From: Rhodococcus sp. B7740
GTDB lineage: Bacteria > Actinomycetota > Actinomycetes > Mycobacteriales > Mycobacteriaceae
DNA length: 64,000 nt
Assembly (NCBI RefSeq): GCF_000954115.1
Contig: NZ_CP010797.1
Location: 2,852,001-2,916,000 of the forward strand
Direction of reading: 5' to 3'
In this document: positions 27,452-35,997 of the stretch, piece after piece
Position numbering within the stretch: the first letter of the stretch is position 1
Layout of the letters: each line of letters starts with the position of its first letter
The notes under the pieces: generated by a model
Database searches by the model: none
Told to the model about the DNA's origin: nothing
Seen by the model: the letters and a program-made list of their open reading frames with translations, nothing else
Program-made: the position numbers and the translations under genes

Positions 27452-29019
27452 CCGGAGATCCTTTCCACGATGTACACGACGACGAAGATGACGAGAACGA
27501 TCGCACCGGCGACGGCGAAGTTCAGGGTACGAATCGACTCGAAGAGCAGGAAGCCGATACCACCCGCACCGACGATCCCGAGAATGGTCGAGGTACGAAT
27601 GTTCACGTCGAGCAGATACAAGCTCGAACCGACCATTGATGGAATGGCCTGAGGAACAACGGCACTCAATGTCCTGTTCCACCAACCGCCACCCACCGAC
27701 GCCACCGCTTCGAGGGGACCGGGATCGATCTCCTCGATCGCGTCCGCCACGAGTTTGCCGAGAAATCCGACGGATCCGATGGCCAGTGCGCAGGTTCCCG
27801 CCACCGGACCCAATCCGAGCGCTGCGACGAACACGACGGCGAGGATGAGTTCGGGCACAGCCCGAACCAACAGAATCCAGGATCGCGCAACCCAGTACAC
27901 CGCGGGATGCGGAGTTGCGTTGCGCGCAGCCAGAACTCCGACGGGAATCGACAGCACGATGCCGATTGCGGTGGCCACGACTCCGATGGCGACGGTCTGT
28001 ACGGCGGCGTCGAACAGGTCCGATCCCAAAGCGGAGAAATCCGGTGGGACCATTCGACCGAACACCTCGATCGACGGCCCGATCCAGGTCAGCAGCGAGC
28101 GCGGATCCAATTCGAGAACCACGAACGACGCCACGATCGCGAACAAGAGCACAGCCGACGCCCCGAGGCGCATCAGTCGATCGCGCTGCGGGCCGGCCGC
28201 GGACGGGACCAGCAGCATGCGGCGCAGAGCCATCGCTGCCAATTCCATTGCGGCGATGATCACCAGGATCACCAACACGATTCCGAGAGCACGCGGGTAG
28301 ATCAGTCCGCGGAGAGCGTCCTGCAGGGCGAAACCGATGCCGCCTGCCCCGACGAAGCCGAGCACGACCGACATGCGCAGGTTGATGTCGATTCGATAGA
28401 CGAAAGCGCCGATCCACGCCGGAACGACCTGTGGAACAACGGCATTGATCATCTCCCGGTAGTAGCCGGCTCCAGCGGCACGGAGCGCCTCTCGCGGTCC
28501 GACATCGGTCTCTTCGATGGCGTCGGCGAACAGTTTGCCGAGCATGCCGATGGAATGTAGTGCCAGAGCCAGGATGCCGGGCAGCACACCGATTCCCAAC
28601 GCCCGGACGAACAGCACCGCGAACAGCAGATCCGGCATCGCCCGGCAGAAGGTGATGACGGCGCGCGCGATGCCGTACAGGGCCGGGTGGGGCGAGGTGT
28701 TCCGTGCCGCGAGAAACGCCAGCGGTACCGAGACGACCGCTGCGAGCACGGTGCCCAGCACTGCCATGAGCAAGGTGTCGAGCGCGAGGGAGACGATCCT
28801 TCCGGTGTCGTCGACACGCGGCGGCAGCATCCGCTCGAGCAGGTTGCCCACATCCTCGAGACCGTCGATCAAGGTCGTCGGCGCGAAGTCGATGTAGCCC
28901 GCCGAGACCACGGTGAGAACGAGCGCGACGACACCCAGTGCCGGGAACAGCCATCGACGCCGCTGCGGATCCTTCTGCCCTGCAGTGTTCGTGGGCTTCG
29001 GTTCGACGGCGACGGTCAT
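27427..29019 (-). CDS. phnE: Phosphonate ABC permease, fused double PhnE
   Basis: This 530-residue protein is two PhnE permeases joined head to tail. Each half carries an EAA-type loop (EETDVGPREALRAAG near 168, EEIDPGPLEAVASVGG near 433) and a closing GFVGAGGIGFALQ or GIVGAGGIGFLLF motif. Canonical PhnE is about 260 residues and works as a dimer or PhnE1/E2 pair; here one chain supplies both. ATG at 29019 overlaps the phnC stop by four bases. Confidence 0.9.
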   Translation of the reverse strand: MTVAVEPKPTNTAGQKDPQRRRWLFPALGVVALVLTVVSAGYIDFAPTTLIDGLEDVGNLLERMLPPRVDDTGRIVSLALDTLLMAVLGTVLAAVVSVPLAFLAARNTSPHPALYGIARAVITFCRAMPDLLFAVLFVRALGIGVLPGILALALHSIGMLGKLFADAIEETDVGPREALRAAGAGYYREMINAVVPQVVPAWIGAFVYRIDINLRMSVVLGFVGAGGIGFALQDALRGLIYPRALGIVLVILVIIAAMELAAMALRRMLLVPSAAGPQRDRLMRLGASAVLLFAIVASFVVLELDPRSLLTWIGPSIEVFGRMVPPDFSALGSDLFDAAVQTVAIGVVATAIGIVLSIPVGVLAARNATPHPAVYWVARSWILLVRAVPELILAVVFVAALGLGPVAGTCALAIGSVGFLGKLVADAIEEIDPGPLEAVASVGGGWWNRTLSAVVPQAIPSMVGSSLYLLDVNIRTSTILGIVGAGGIGFLLFESIRTLNFAVAGAIVLVIFVVVYIVERISGWIRSLLV

Positions 29020-29822
29020 GTCGGTGCCACCGTGGTCATGCTCCCGGGGTCGGGCGCGATCCGTTGATAGATCGGCATGATGTCGTCACGCTGGAGACCG
29101 GCGGCGGGGCGATCGAGCACCACCCGACCGTCTCGGAGACCCACGAGGCGATGGGCCCAGCCGAGGGCGAGATCGACCTGATGCAACGTGCACACCACGG
29201 TCAGTTTCTCCTCGCTGCACACTCGCTGCAACAGATCCATCACCACGCCCGCGTTCTCGGGGTCGAGCGAGGCGACGGGTTCGTCCGCGAGGACGATCCG
29301 CGGACGCTGCATCAGGGTGCGTGCGATCGCCACCCGTTGCTGCTGTCCACCCGACAGCGTGTCGGCGCGCCGTTCGGCGAAGTCCGCCAACCCGACTCGG
29401 TCGAGGCACGCGCGGGCTTCCTCTCGCATCGCTTTCGGGTAGGTGAGTGCGCCGTAGCGCGCAATCGACAGTCGGCCGATGCCTCCCACGAGTACGTTCT
29501 CGAGGCAACTCAGCCGGCCCACGAGATTGAAGTGCTGAAAGACGAAGCCGACATCTCGGCGTAGCTCGCGCACACGGCGGCGGTTCGCCAGATCGACCCG
29601 GATGTCGAGTGCAGTGACGCTCCCCGACGTCACGGGCTGCAAGCCGTTGATGCACCGCAACAGCGTCGACTTCCCGGAGCCGGAAAGCCCGAGCAGAACC
29701 AACATCTCACTGTGATGCACATCGAGATTCACGTTCTCGAGCGCTGTGGTGGATCCGAATGTCTTGGTGACGTTGCGAACACTGACCACCACGTCGCCCC
29801 GGTCCATCGGTGCGGACATCAT
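29016..29822 (-). CDS. phnC: Phosphonate ABC transporter ATPase (PhnC)
   Basis: This 268-residue ATPase has Walker A GLSGSGKST at residues 45-53, signature LSGGQQQRVAIARTL, Walker B IVLADEPVASLDP and the H-loop TLHQVDLA. The DLANRRRVRELRRDVGFVFQHFNLV segment is typical of PhnC. The double ATG at 29822 overlaps the phnD stop by one base. Confidence 0.92.
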   Translation of the reverse strand: MMSAPMDRGDVVVSVRNVTKTFGSTTALENVNLDVHHSEMLVLLGLSGSGKSTLLRCINGLQPVTSGSVTALDIRVDLANRRRVRELRRDVGFVFQHFNLVGRLSCLENVLVGGIGRLSIARYGALTYPKAMREEARACLDRVGLADFAERRADTLSGGQQQRVAIARTLMQRPRIVLADEPVASLDPENAGVVMDLLQRVCSEEKLTVVCTLHQVDLALGWAHRLVGLRDGRVVLDRPAAGLQRDDIMPIYQRIAPDPGSMTTVAPT

Positions 29823-30790
29823 CAGCCCTGGCACTTCTCGGAGCCGGTGACCTCGCATACGTGGCGCACGCCGTCGTAATCGCTGTCCTGGGCGGGAACG
29901 ACGCCCCAGGCGTCCTCGTCGGTGATGCGGCATTCCTCGGCACAGATGCCGTCGGCCACGAAGGCATCCGAGTTCATGCCCTCGCTGAAGACGTCCTGGA
30001 GCTTGGCAATGGCGTCGGCACCGAGATCGTTGTTGGCTGCGAAGAGCGATCCGGCGATCATCTCGGACTTCCACACGGTCTTGAGCTCACCGGGTGCAAG
30101 TTCACCGTTGTCGATCATCGTGCGGTCGACCATGGTGTCGAACGCGAATCCGGCGTCGCAGTCTCCCGCCTTTACGGCCAGCGCCGATGCATCGTGTCCG
30201 CCGGCGTAGATCGGGGTCATCGCGGCGGAGATGTCGGCCTCGGAACCGGAGGAAATGACGTTGTCCTCGATGAGTCCCGCTGTCGGGTAGAGGAATCCGG
30301 AGGTGGAGCTCGGGTCGACGAAGCAGACCTTCTTGCCTGCGTAGTCGGCGAGACCGTTCACCGAGGCATTGTCCGAACGAGCGATTCCGTACGACTGGTA
30401 GCCGGGAGGAGTTCCCTCGTCCTGGACGACGGCACCCAGCGGTGTCATCTCCGCACCGTTGATGCCTGCGACGACGTACGCGAAGGGGCCGAAGAACGCG
30501 ATGTCGACGTTTCCTGCGATCAGGCCCTCGACCACGCCGGCGTAGTCCGAGGCCTGGATGAACTCGACGCTCGCTCCGGTCTCGTTCTCCAGCCGCTCGA
30601 TGACGGGGTCGTAGCTGGCTTTCAGGTCTGTGGAGTTCTCGGCGGGAATGGCTGCGAGTGTGATGGTTTCGGGGAATCCCTGCTCGGTGGTGGCTCCTTC
30701 GGATGAGCTCGAACAACCGGCTGCGACGAGAGCCGCGGCAGAGAGCACGGCCGCGGCGGTTCCGGCACGACGGCGTGAGGTGATGATCAT
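29822..30790 (-). CDS. phnD: Phosphonate-binding lipoprotein (PhnD)
   Basis: This 322-residue binding lipoprotein has a VAAGC lipobox (Cys25). The mature domain has VEFIQASDYAGVVEGLIAG, VDIAFFGPFAYV and CFVDPSSTSGFLYP, the PhnD signatures for the phosphonate/phosphite pocket. It delivers phosphonate to the PhnE/PhnC complex. ATG at 30790 lies 62 bases after the HAD gene. Confidence 0.93.
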   Translation of the reverse strand: MIITSRRRAGTAAAVLSAAALVAAGCSSSSEGATTEQGFPETITLAAIPAENSTDLKASYDPVIERLENETGASVEFIQASDYAGVVEGLIAGNVDIAFFGPFAYVVAGINGAEMTPLGAVVQDEGTPPGYQSYGIARSDNASVNGLADYAGKKVCFVDPSSTSGFLYPTAGLIEDNVISSGSEADISAAMTPIYAGGHDASALAVKAGDCDAGFAFDTMVDRTMIDNGELAPGELKTVWKSEMIAGSLFAANNDLGADAIAKLQDVFSEGMNSDAFVADGICAEECRITDEDAWGVVPAQDSDYDGVRHVCEVTGSEKCQG

Positions 30791-30821
30791 GGCGTGATGT
30801 CCGTTCGGGGTGTGGTGGATT

Positions 30822-30860
30822 TTCAGGGCAGAGCTGTTCAGGGCAGAGCTGTTCAGGGCA
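30822..30860 (-). repeat. 15-bp tandem repeat duplicating a stop codon
   Basis: TTCAGGGCAGAGCTG occurs 2.6 times (30822-30836, 30837-30851, 30852-30860). The unit length is a multiple of three and contains the HAD gene's stop, so three in-frame TGA codons follow each other (30853, 30838, 30823 on the minus strand). Confidence 0.85.
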
Positions 30861-31551
30861 GGACGATGGGGGGAAGGTCGGCGACGCTGTCGAGCACGTG
30901 GGTGGCACCTGCTTCGAGCAGCTGGGTCTCGGAATGAGCTCCGGTGAGGACGCCGACCAACAGCGATGCGCCGGCTCGGCGACCGGACAGGATGTCGCTC
31001 GACGTGTCACCGACGACGGCGACCGCGGAAATGTCGGTCACCTCGGCGAGCAGGGCGGCCGAGAGCACGAGATCGGGGTGCGGACGGCCACGACCGGCAC
31101 TCCCGGGTGCGAGGAATGCGTCGGGCAGATCCCGCCAGCCGAGCGCGTCGATGATGCGATTCTGGGTGGGTGCCGAGAATCCGGTTGTCAGGACGACGGT
31201 GATTCCGGATTCGCGAAGCTTCGTGATCGCCTGGGCCGCACCGGGTACGGGTGAGACCCCGTCGTCGATGCGGGCGTCGTAGGCCGATTCGAAAGCGCGG
31301 TTGGCGGCCTGAGCGCGGTCCTCTGTTCCGAACAGTGCGCGGAACACCTCGATCTTGGACCGACCCATCGTGTCGAGCACGTAGCGGCGGGCGTCGTCGC
31401 GTTCCGGACCGGCGTCGGCAAGTCCGACGGCGGTGGCTGCGGCATCGAACGATTCGAGTACCAGACCGTCGTCGGTGACAGTCGTTCCGGCCATGTCGAG
31501 GACGACGAGCTCGACGGGGGTGCTGGTGTTCGGGCTGGTGGAGTTCGGCAT
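30853..31551 (-). CDS. HAD-family phosphonatase-like hydrolase (PhnX-like)
   Basis: This 232-residue HAD hydrolase has nucleophile Asp19 in LDMAGTTV, with Ala21 as in phosphonatase, and Lys66 in MGRSKIEVFRAL, which lines up with the Schiff-base Lys53 (MGLLK) of Bacillus PhnX. Later motifs are TTGFS and VGDTSSDILSGRRAG. It probably cleaves the C-P bond of phosphonoacetaldehyde or a close relative. It leads the phn operon behind a PhnF-like operator. Confidence 0.83.
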   Translation of the reverse strand: MPNSTSPNTSTPVELVVLDMAGTTVTDDGLVLESFDAAATAVGLADAGPERDDARRYVLDTMGRSKIEVFRALFGTEDRAQAANRAFESAYDARIDDGVSPVPGAAQAITKLRESGITVVLTTGFSAPTQNRIIDALGWRDLPDAFLAPGSAGRGRPHPDLVLSAALLAEVTDISAVAVVGDTSSDILSGRRAGASLLVGVLTGAHSETQLLEAGATHVLDSVADLPPIVLP

Positions 31552-31569
31552 GAGGAAGAGACTGCCGTT

Positions 31570-31581
31570 TGGTATAGACCA
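31570..31581 (-). promoter_or_regulatory. PhnF-like operator, HAD-phnDCE side
   Basis: TGGTATAGACCA is an inverted repeat of the form reported for the mycobacterial GntR-family regulator PhnF. It sits 19-30 bases upstream of the HAD gene start, over its promoter. Confidence 0.75.
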
Positions 31582-31627
31582 TTACGTGGAACGTGAGTGA
31601 ACGAACCGTGAACGTCGCACGACAATT

Positions 31628-31639
31628 AGGTCTAGACCA
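31628..31639 (+). promoter_or_regulatory. PhnF-like operator, regulator side
   Basis: AGGTCTAGACCA contains the perfect palindrome GGTCTAGACC (31629-31638) and differs from the first site by few bases. It is 21-32 bases before the GntR start; a TGGTTGGTCCA half-site follows at 31650-31660. Autoregulation is likely. Confidence 0.7.
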
Positions 31640-31659
31640 ATTGATGCTATGGTTGGTCC

Positions 31660-32373
31660 ATGGCCGTGGACACCGAACCTCGCGTACTCAAGCATCAGAT
31701 CGTCCGCAGAAGCCTCGACGCGATGCTCGACGGCATGTCTGCGGGCGACGCGTTTCCGTCCGAGCGCGATCTCGCCGATCGATACGACGTGTCCCGCGAG
31801 ACACTGCGTCAAGCCATCCGAGAACTGTTGGTAGCCGGTCGAATCGAACGTCGCGGCCGGGCGACGGTGGTGGCCGAACCCAAAGTGGTGCTGCCGTTGG
31901 CGATCGGCTCCTACACCGAGGCCGCGCGCGAGAAGGGCATGAGCGCCACTCGAATTCTGGTCGGCTGGGAAGTGTTCCGAGCAGACGACGTGCTGGCGGA
32001 ACTCCTCGCGATCGAGATCGGTTCGGAGGTAGTGCAACTCGAACGCGTCTTCACCACCGGCGACGTGCGAGTCGGACTGGAAACGACTCGTATTCCCGCC
32101 TATCGAATCCCGGGGCTACAGGACAGTTTCGATCACCGAACGTCCCTCTATGCCGAATTGGCAGCCCGGGGAGTCACGTTCGGGCGCGTTGTCGACACCA
32201 TCGAAACCGTCCTCCCCGATGCCAGGGAAGCCGCACTGCTCACCGTCGACACTCGGACACCGATGTTTCTGCTCGGCCGTGTCTCCTACGACACGGACGG
32301 TGTTCCCATCGAACACCGACGGTCCCTCTATCGCGGAGACCGGATGACCTTCACCGCCGTCATGGACGCCTGA
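31660..32373 (+). CDS. GntR/HutC-family phosphonate regulator (PhnF-like)
   Basis: This 237-residue regulator has a winged helix at residues 15-75 (PSERDLADRYDVSRETLRQAI) and a C-terminal UTRA ligand domain (about 90-235). It is divergent from the HAD-phnDCE-ADH operon, with two matching operators in the 108-bp gap, so it likely represses uptake and breakdown until a phosphonate or phosphate-starvation signal appears. ATG at 31660. Confidence 0.88.
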   Translation: MAVDTEPRVLKHQIVRRSLDAMLDGMSAGDAFPSERDLADRYDVSRETLRQAIRELLVAGRIERRGRATVVAEPKVVLPLAIGSYTEAAREKGMSATRILVGWEVFRADDVLAELLAIEIGSEVVQLERVFTTGDVRVGLETTRIPAYRIPGLQDSFDHRTSLYAELAARGVTFGRVVDTIETVLPDAREAALLTVDTRTPMFLLGRVSYDTDGVPIEHRRSLYRGDRMTFTAVMDA

Positions 32374-32400
32374 CATGACCTCAGCAGAAAGACTTTCCGT

Positions 32401-33522
32401 ATGACATCGACGTACGACGTCGTGGTCGTCGGGGCCGGGATCGTCGGTCTCGCACACGCGTATCACGCCCATCGGCGCGGACTCACCGTGGCAGTGGTCG
32501 ATCATGCCGATCGTGTCGCAGGTGCCTCCGTCCAGAACTTCGGACACGCCTGCATCACAGCGCAATCCGGGACCGCACTCGAATACGCGCGAGCAGGCCG
32601 CAGTCACTGGCTCGACCTCGCCCGAAAAGCCGACTTCTGGGCAGCGGAATCGGGAACTCACTGCGTCGCCCGGCACGAGGACGAGCTCGCGGTGCTCGAG
32701 CAGTTCGCCGAACTACGGGGCGAGGATCAGGTACAGCTGCTGGACCGCAGCGAGGTACTGAACCGACTCCCCCTTGCCGACACCGATGTGGTCGGCGGCA
32801 TGTACCTGCCTCTGGACGTCCAGGTGGACCCGCGCTCCGCCGCTCCGGCCGTCGCACGCTGGCTCGCCGATTCCGGGGTGGACTTCCACTGGCGCACCGC
32901 TGCAACGTCGTTCGCGCCGGGAATCGTTCGCACCTCCCGCGGCGACCTGCATGCCGGTGCCACGTTCGTCACCGTCAACCACGACATCGATCGCCTGTTT
33001 CCCGAGAGCGCCGAACGCGGCGGACTGGTGCGGTGCCGACTGCACATGATGCGAGCCACCATGCCGCTGCGTGCACCGCTTCCCTCGCCGCTGTTCACCG
33101 GCTGGTCGCTGCTGAGGTACTCGGGCTTCGAGAACCTGCCCGCCGTTGCAGACGTCGCTGCCCGCCTGCAGGCCGAGTATCCCGACTACGTCGAACTCGA
33201 CCTGCACCAGATGTACACCCCACAACCGGACGGGTCGATCCTGTTGGGCGACACCCACGTTCGCGAGATCACCACCTCGCCGTTCCAGAGCGAAGACGGT
33301 TTCGAGGTGTTGCTCGGCGAAGCGAGAACGCTGTTCGGAGTCGACCGCATCGACGTCGTCGAGCGATGGCAGGGAACGTACTGCTCCGCACCGGGTTCGG
33401 AATTCCTGCTGGAAGAGCCCATCGACCGTGTGCACATCGTCACCGTCACCACCGGGATCGGCATGACCACCAGCATGGGTCTGGCGTTGTCCAACGTGGA
33501 CAACGCGCCGACGCTCGTCTAG
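32401..33522 (+). CDS. FAD-dependent amine oxidase of phosphonate operons
   Basis: This 373-residue DadA-type flavoprotein carries the FAD motif VVVVGAGIVGLAHA (Gly11-x-Gly13) and the ASVQNFGHACI segment near 43. It belongs to the FAD oxidoreductase subfamily repeatedly found beside phosphonatase-like HADs. It likely oxidises an aminoalkylphosphonate, perhaps an N-methylated or hydroxylated 2-aminoethylphosphonate, to the aldehyde, replacing the transaminase PhnW, which is absent here. It lies 27 bases after the regulator gene. Confidence 0.8.
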   Translation: MTSTYDVVVVGAGIVGLAHAYHAHRRGLTVAVVDHADRVAGASVQNFGHACITAQSGTALEYARAGRSHWLDLARKADFWAAESGTHCVARHEDELAVLEQFAELRGEDQVQLLDRSEVLNRLPLADTDVVGGMYLPLDVQVDPRSAAPAVARWLADSGVDFHWRTAATSFAPGIVRTSRGDLHAGATFVTVNHDIDRLFPESAERGGLVRCRLHMMRATMPLRAPLPSPLFTGWSLLRYSGFENLPAVADVAARLQAEYPDYVELDLHQMYTPQPDGSILLGDTHVREITTSPFQSEDGFEVLLGEARTLFGVDRIDVVERWQGTYCSAPGSEFLLEEPIDRVHIVTVTTGIGMTTSMGLALSNVDNAPTLV

Positions 33523-33602
33523 CGCCGACACCCCCGTCCTCGCGTCGCCGCACTGTTCGGCTCGCGACACTACTGGGCACACCCCCGTGTCAAGATGTAG
33601 TC

Positions 33603-34205
33603 ATGCCGCCGGTCGTTCGCCCCTACCGAGGTGTCGCCGCAGACAAACGTCGCCGCGAGCGCCGCGAGAAACTGCTCGACGCCTGCCTCGACGTGGTTGC
33701 GGAGTCCGGTGTCGCCGCCGTCACGGTCGACGGCATCTGTGCGCGCGCCGGCCTGTCCAAGAGGTACTTCTACGAAAGTTTCGGAGACCGCGACGCCATT
33801 CTGGTGAGCGCTCTCGACGACGTGATCGACACCGTGGGAACTGCTCTCGAAGAGATTGTGCAGGAACAGGGGTCGACCTCGGACCGCGTCGCCCAGACTG
33901 CAGCCGTTCTGGTGCGCGCGCTCACCGCCGATCCACGGTCGTCCCTGCTGTACACCTCGGCGTCGGCCAATCCCGCACTCGAGGCCCGACGCCGACAGAT
34001 GGTCGACACGTTCACGCCACTGCTGATGCGAGCAGTGCTCGACGCCGACCCCGCGAACCCACGGGCCGAGGCAGCGACCGTCCTGATGGTGGCAGGGACG
34101 ACCGAGCTACTCGACCGGTGGCTTCGCGGCGATCTGGACTTCACCGAAGTGGAGTTCGTCGACACACTGACCGCGCTCGGCGTCGCCCTGGCGACCTCTT
34201 TCTGA
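33603..34205 (+). CDS. TetR-family transcriptional regulator
   Basis: This 200-residue TetR protein has a helix-turn-helix at about residues 22-65 (LLDACLDVVAESGVAAVTVDGICARAGLSKRYFYESF). It is single and convergent with the DyP gene. The upstream 80 bp holds a loose GACAC...GTGTC repeat (33567-33592) that may be its own operator. The target is unknown. Confidence 0.82.
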   Translation: MPPVVRPYRGVAADKRRRERREKLLDACLDVVAESGVAAVTVDGICARAGLSKRYFYESFGDRDAILVSALDDVIDTVGTALEEIVQEQGSTSDRVAQTAAVLVRALTADPRSSLLYTSASANPALEARRRQMVDTFTPLLMRAVLDADPANPRAEAATVLMVAGTTELLDRWLRGDLDFTEVEFVDTLTALGVALATSF

Positions 34206-34226
34206 GCGCACCCGTGGGTCGGGCCG

Positions 34227-35450
34227 TCACCCGAGCAGGCTCCGGCCCAGATAGCCGTCGTCGACCACTCCCGGCAGCACGGCGAACACCGCGGACCCGA
34301 TGGGTGTCGTCCATTCGTTGAGCGCATCGAATTCGGCGAGGCGCCGCTGAATCGGGAGGAACTGGGTGAGCACATCGCGCTGATAGCTTGCGAACAGCAG
34401 CCCGGAGTTCGACACCGAGCCGGGAGCAGGTGGGTCGTCGTAGTTGTACGCCCGCCGGAAGATTCGCTCGCCGTCGTGAGTGTGCCGCGCCCGAGCGATG
34501 TGCGAGGACGGTGGGATGACCGGAATGCCGAATCGATCGGTCACCTCGAAATCGGCCTCGTCGAACTCGTCGGTTCCGGTCAACGGCGCACCGGTGTCGA
34601 GAGTTCGCCCCACCGACAACTCGCGGCCGGGTCGGTCCAATTCGTCCCAGGTATCCATCTCGATTCGAATGCGCCGCAACACCATCGACGTTCCGTGCTG
34701 CATCCAGGGCTGCTCGCTGCCGTCGTCCCAGACCAGACCGTCGAAGTCCGTACTTCCGGCCGCCGGATTGACCGTGCCGTCGACCTGGCCCATCAGATTG
34801 CGCATCGTGGTGCCCGATTCCTCGGTACCCCGCGAACGGCGGAACCCGCGCTGCATCCAGGCGATCGTCACCAACGATCGAACGTTCTTGGTGAGTACCC
34901 GCACTGCGTGCGCAACGGTCACAGGATCGTCCGAGCACACCTGCAGCAACAGATCTCCACCGGTGAATCCCGGTTCCAGACGGTCGATTCCGAAGGCAGG
35001 AAGCGGCGCCAGCCACGTTGGGCGCCGATCCGGCAGACCGATCGCATCGAACACACCGGGGCCGAGTCCGACCGTCACCGTCAGACGCGCCGGCCGAAGT
35101 GCCAATTCCGCCTCGGTATCGGCCAGCGCGGGTGCACCGGCAGTGAGCCGTCCGATGTCCTCGGTCCAGACCTTCAGAATCCCGATCAGCTCGTCGCGTC
35201 CGACACGATCCTGCAGATTCAGACCGACGAACGTCGAGTGTGCCTGCGGCGGAACGGTATCGATCCCGGCTTGATGAATGCCGCGCCACGGCACCGTGTC
35301 GGCTCCGGTGGTCGTCTCGGCCGCATGGTTGCCGAAGACTCCGTAACCGGTCGCTGCTCCCACGCCCGCGACGCCGAGCGCGGCGACGCCTCCACCGAGG
35401 AGGCGTCGCCGGCTCAGCGAGCGTGGGGACCGGTTCTCGTTCTCAGCCAC
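34227..35450 (-). CDS. Tat-exported dye-decolorizing peroxidase (DyP, EfeB-like)
   Basis: This 407-residue class A DyP has a twin-arginine signal (LSRRRLLGGG near residue 13). The catalytic GxxDG motif is present as GQVDGTVN near 232, and the HIARARHTH segment near 330 supplies the heme-ligand region. It is a secreted heme peroxidase. In EfeUOB systems EfeB helps iron uptake, but EfeU and EfeO are not here; instead it overlaps a copper chaperone gene by eight bases. GTG start at 35450. Confidence 0.9.
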   Translation of the reverse strand: MAENENRSPRSLSRRRLLGGGVAALGVAGVGAATGYGVFGNHAAETTTGADTVPWRGIHQAGIDTVPPQAHSTFVGLNLQDRVGRDELIGILKVWTEDIGRLTAGAPALADTEAELALRPARLTVTVGLGPGVFDAIGLPDRRPTWLAPLPAFGIDRLEPGFTGGDLLLQVCSDDPVTVAHAVRVLTKNVRSLVTIAWMQRGFRRSRGTEESGTTMRNLMGQVDGTVNPAAGSTDFDGLVWDDGSEQPWMQHGTSMVLRRIRIEMDTWDELDRPGRELSVGRTLDTGAPLTGTDEFDEADFEVTDRFGIPVIPPSSHIARARHTHDGERIFRRAYNYDDPPAPGSVSNSGLLFASYQRDVLTQFLPIQRRLAEFDALNEWTTPIGSAVFAVLPGVVDDGYLGRSLLG

Positions 35451-35997
35451 CGTGCGTCGGCGCAGGGGTCGCCGACCCGTCCGTGTTCATGCCCATGGTG
35501 CCGGGCTCGTAGTTCTCCTGGGCCCCGGAGAAGTCCCTGACCTGGGCGGTGAACGTCGCAGTCGACGCATCCTCGAACTCGAGGGTGAACTCTGCGTCGG
35601 CTCCTGGCGTCAGCGGAGATGTGACGTCCATGAGCATCAGGTGATCGCCGCCCGCGGCGAGCACGTGCGTGCCGCCCGCCGGAATGACGAAGCCGCCCTC
35701 CTTGGGCCGCATCACCATCGCTCCGTCGTCCCCGGTTGCCATCTCGTGCAATTCCATTCGGCTCGATGCCGGTGACGATGCACCGACCACGTGCACGTCG
35801 GCGTCGCCGGTGTTCTGCAATTCGGCGAACGCCGCGGTCATACCGGAGTCGGCGGCTTTGACCCATTGCTCGCGAACGACGACGGAATCGGACTCCTTCG
35901 CCGCGGCGGCCGGCTGGGTGCTCGAGCATCCAGTGAGCATCAGGCCGGTGACCGACAGCGCGGTCACCAGCGTCGAGGTGCGACGGGTGATATTCAT
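35443..35997 (-). CDS. PCu(A)C periplasmic copper chaperone lipoprotein
   Basis: This 184-residue lipoprotein has an LTGC lipobox (Cys24). The copper site pattern H-M-x-M...H-x-M is visible as ELHEM, MVMRPKEGG and DHLMLMD. PCuAC proteins carry Cu(I) outside the membrane for oxidase assembly. The gene overlaps its neighbours on both sides, PepSY gene and DyP gene, forming one unit. Confidence 0.9.
   Translation of the reverse strand: MNITRRTSTLVTALSVTGLMLTGCSSTQPAAAAKESDSVVVREQWVKAADSGMTAAFAELQNTGDADVHVVGASSPASSRMELHEMATGDDGAMVMRPKEGGFVIPAGGTHVLAAGGDHLMLMDVTSPLTPGADAEFTLEFEDASTATFTAQVRDFSGAQENYEPGTMGMNTDGSATPAPTHGG

Noticed and set aside
26435..28954. An 839-codon open frame on the minus strand covering the dehydrogenase and part of phnE
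   Set aside because: Only the part from 27451 down encodes a recognisable enzyme; the rest is a shadow of phnE in another frame.
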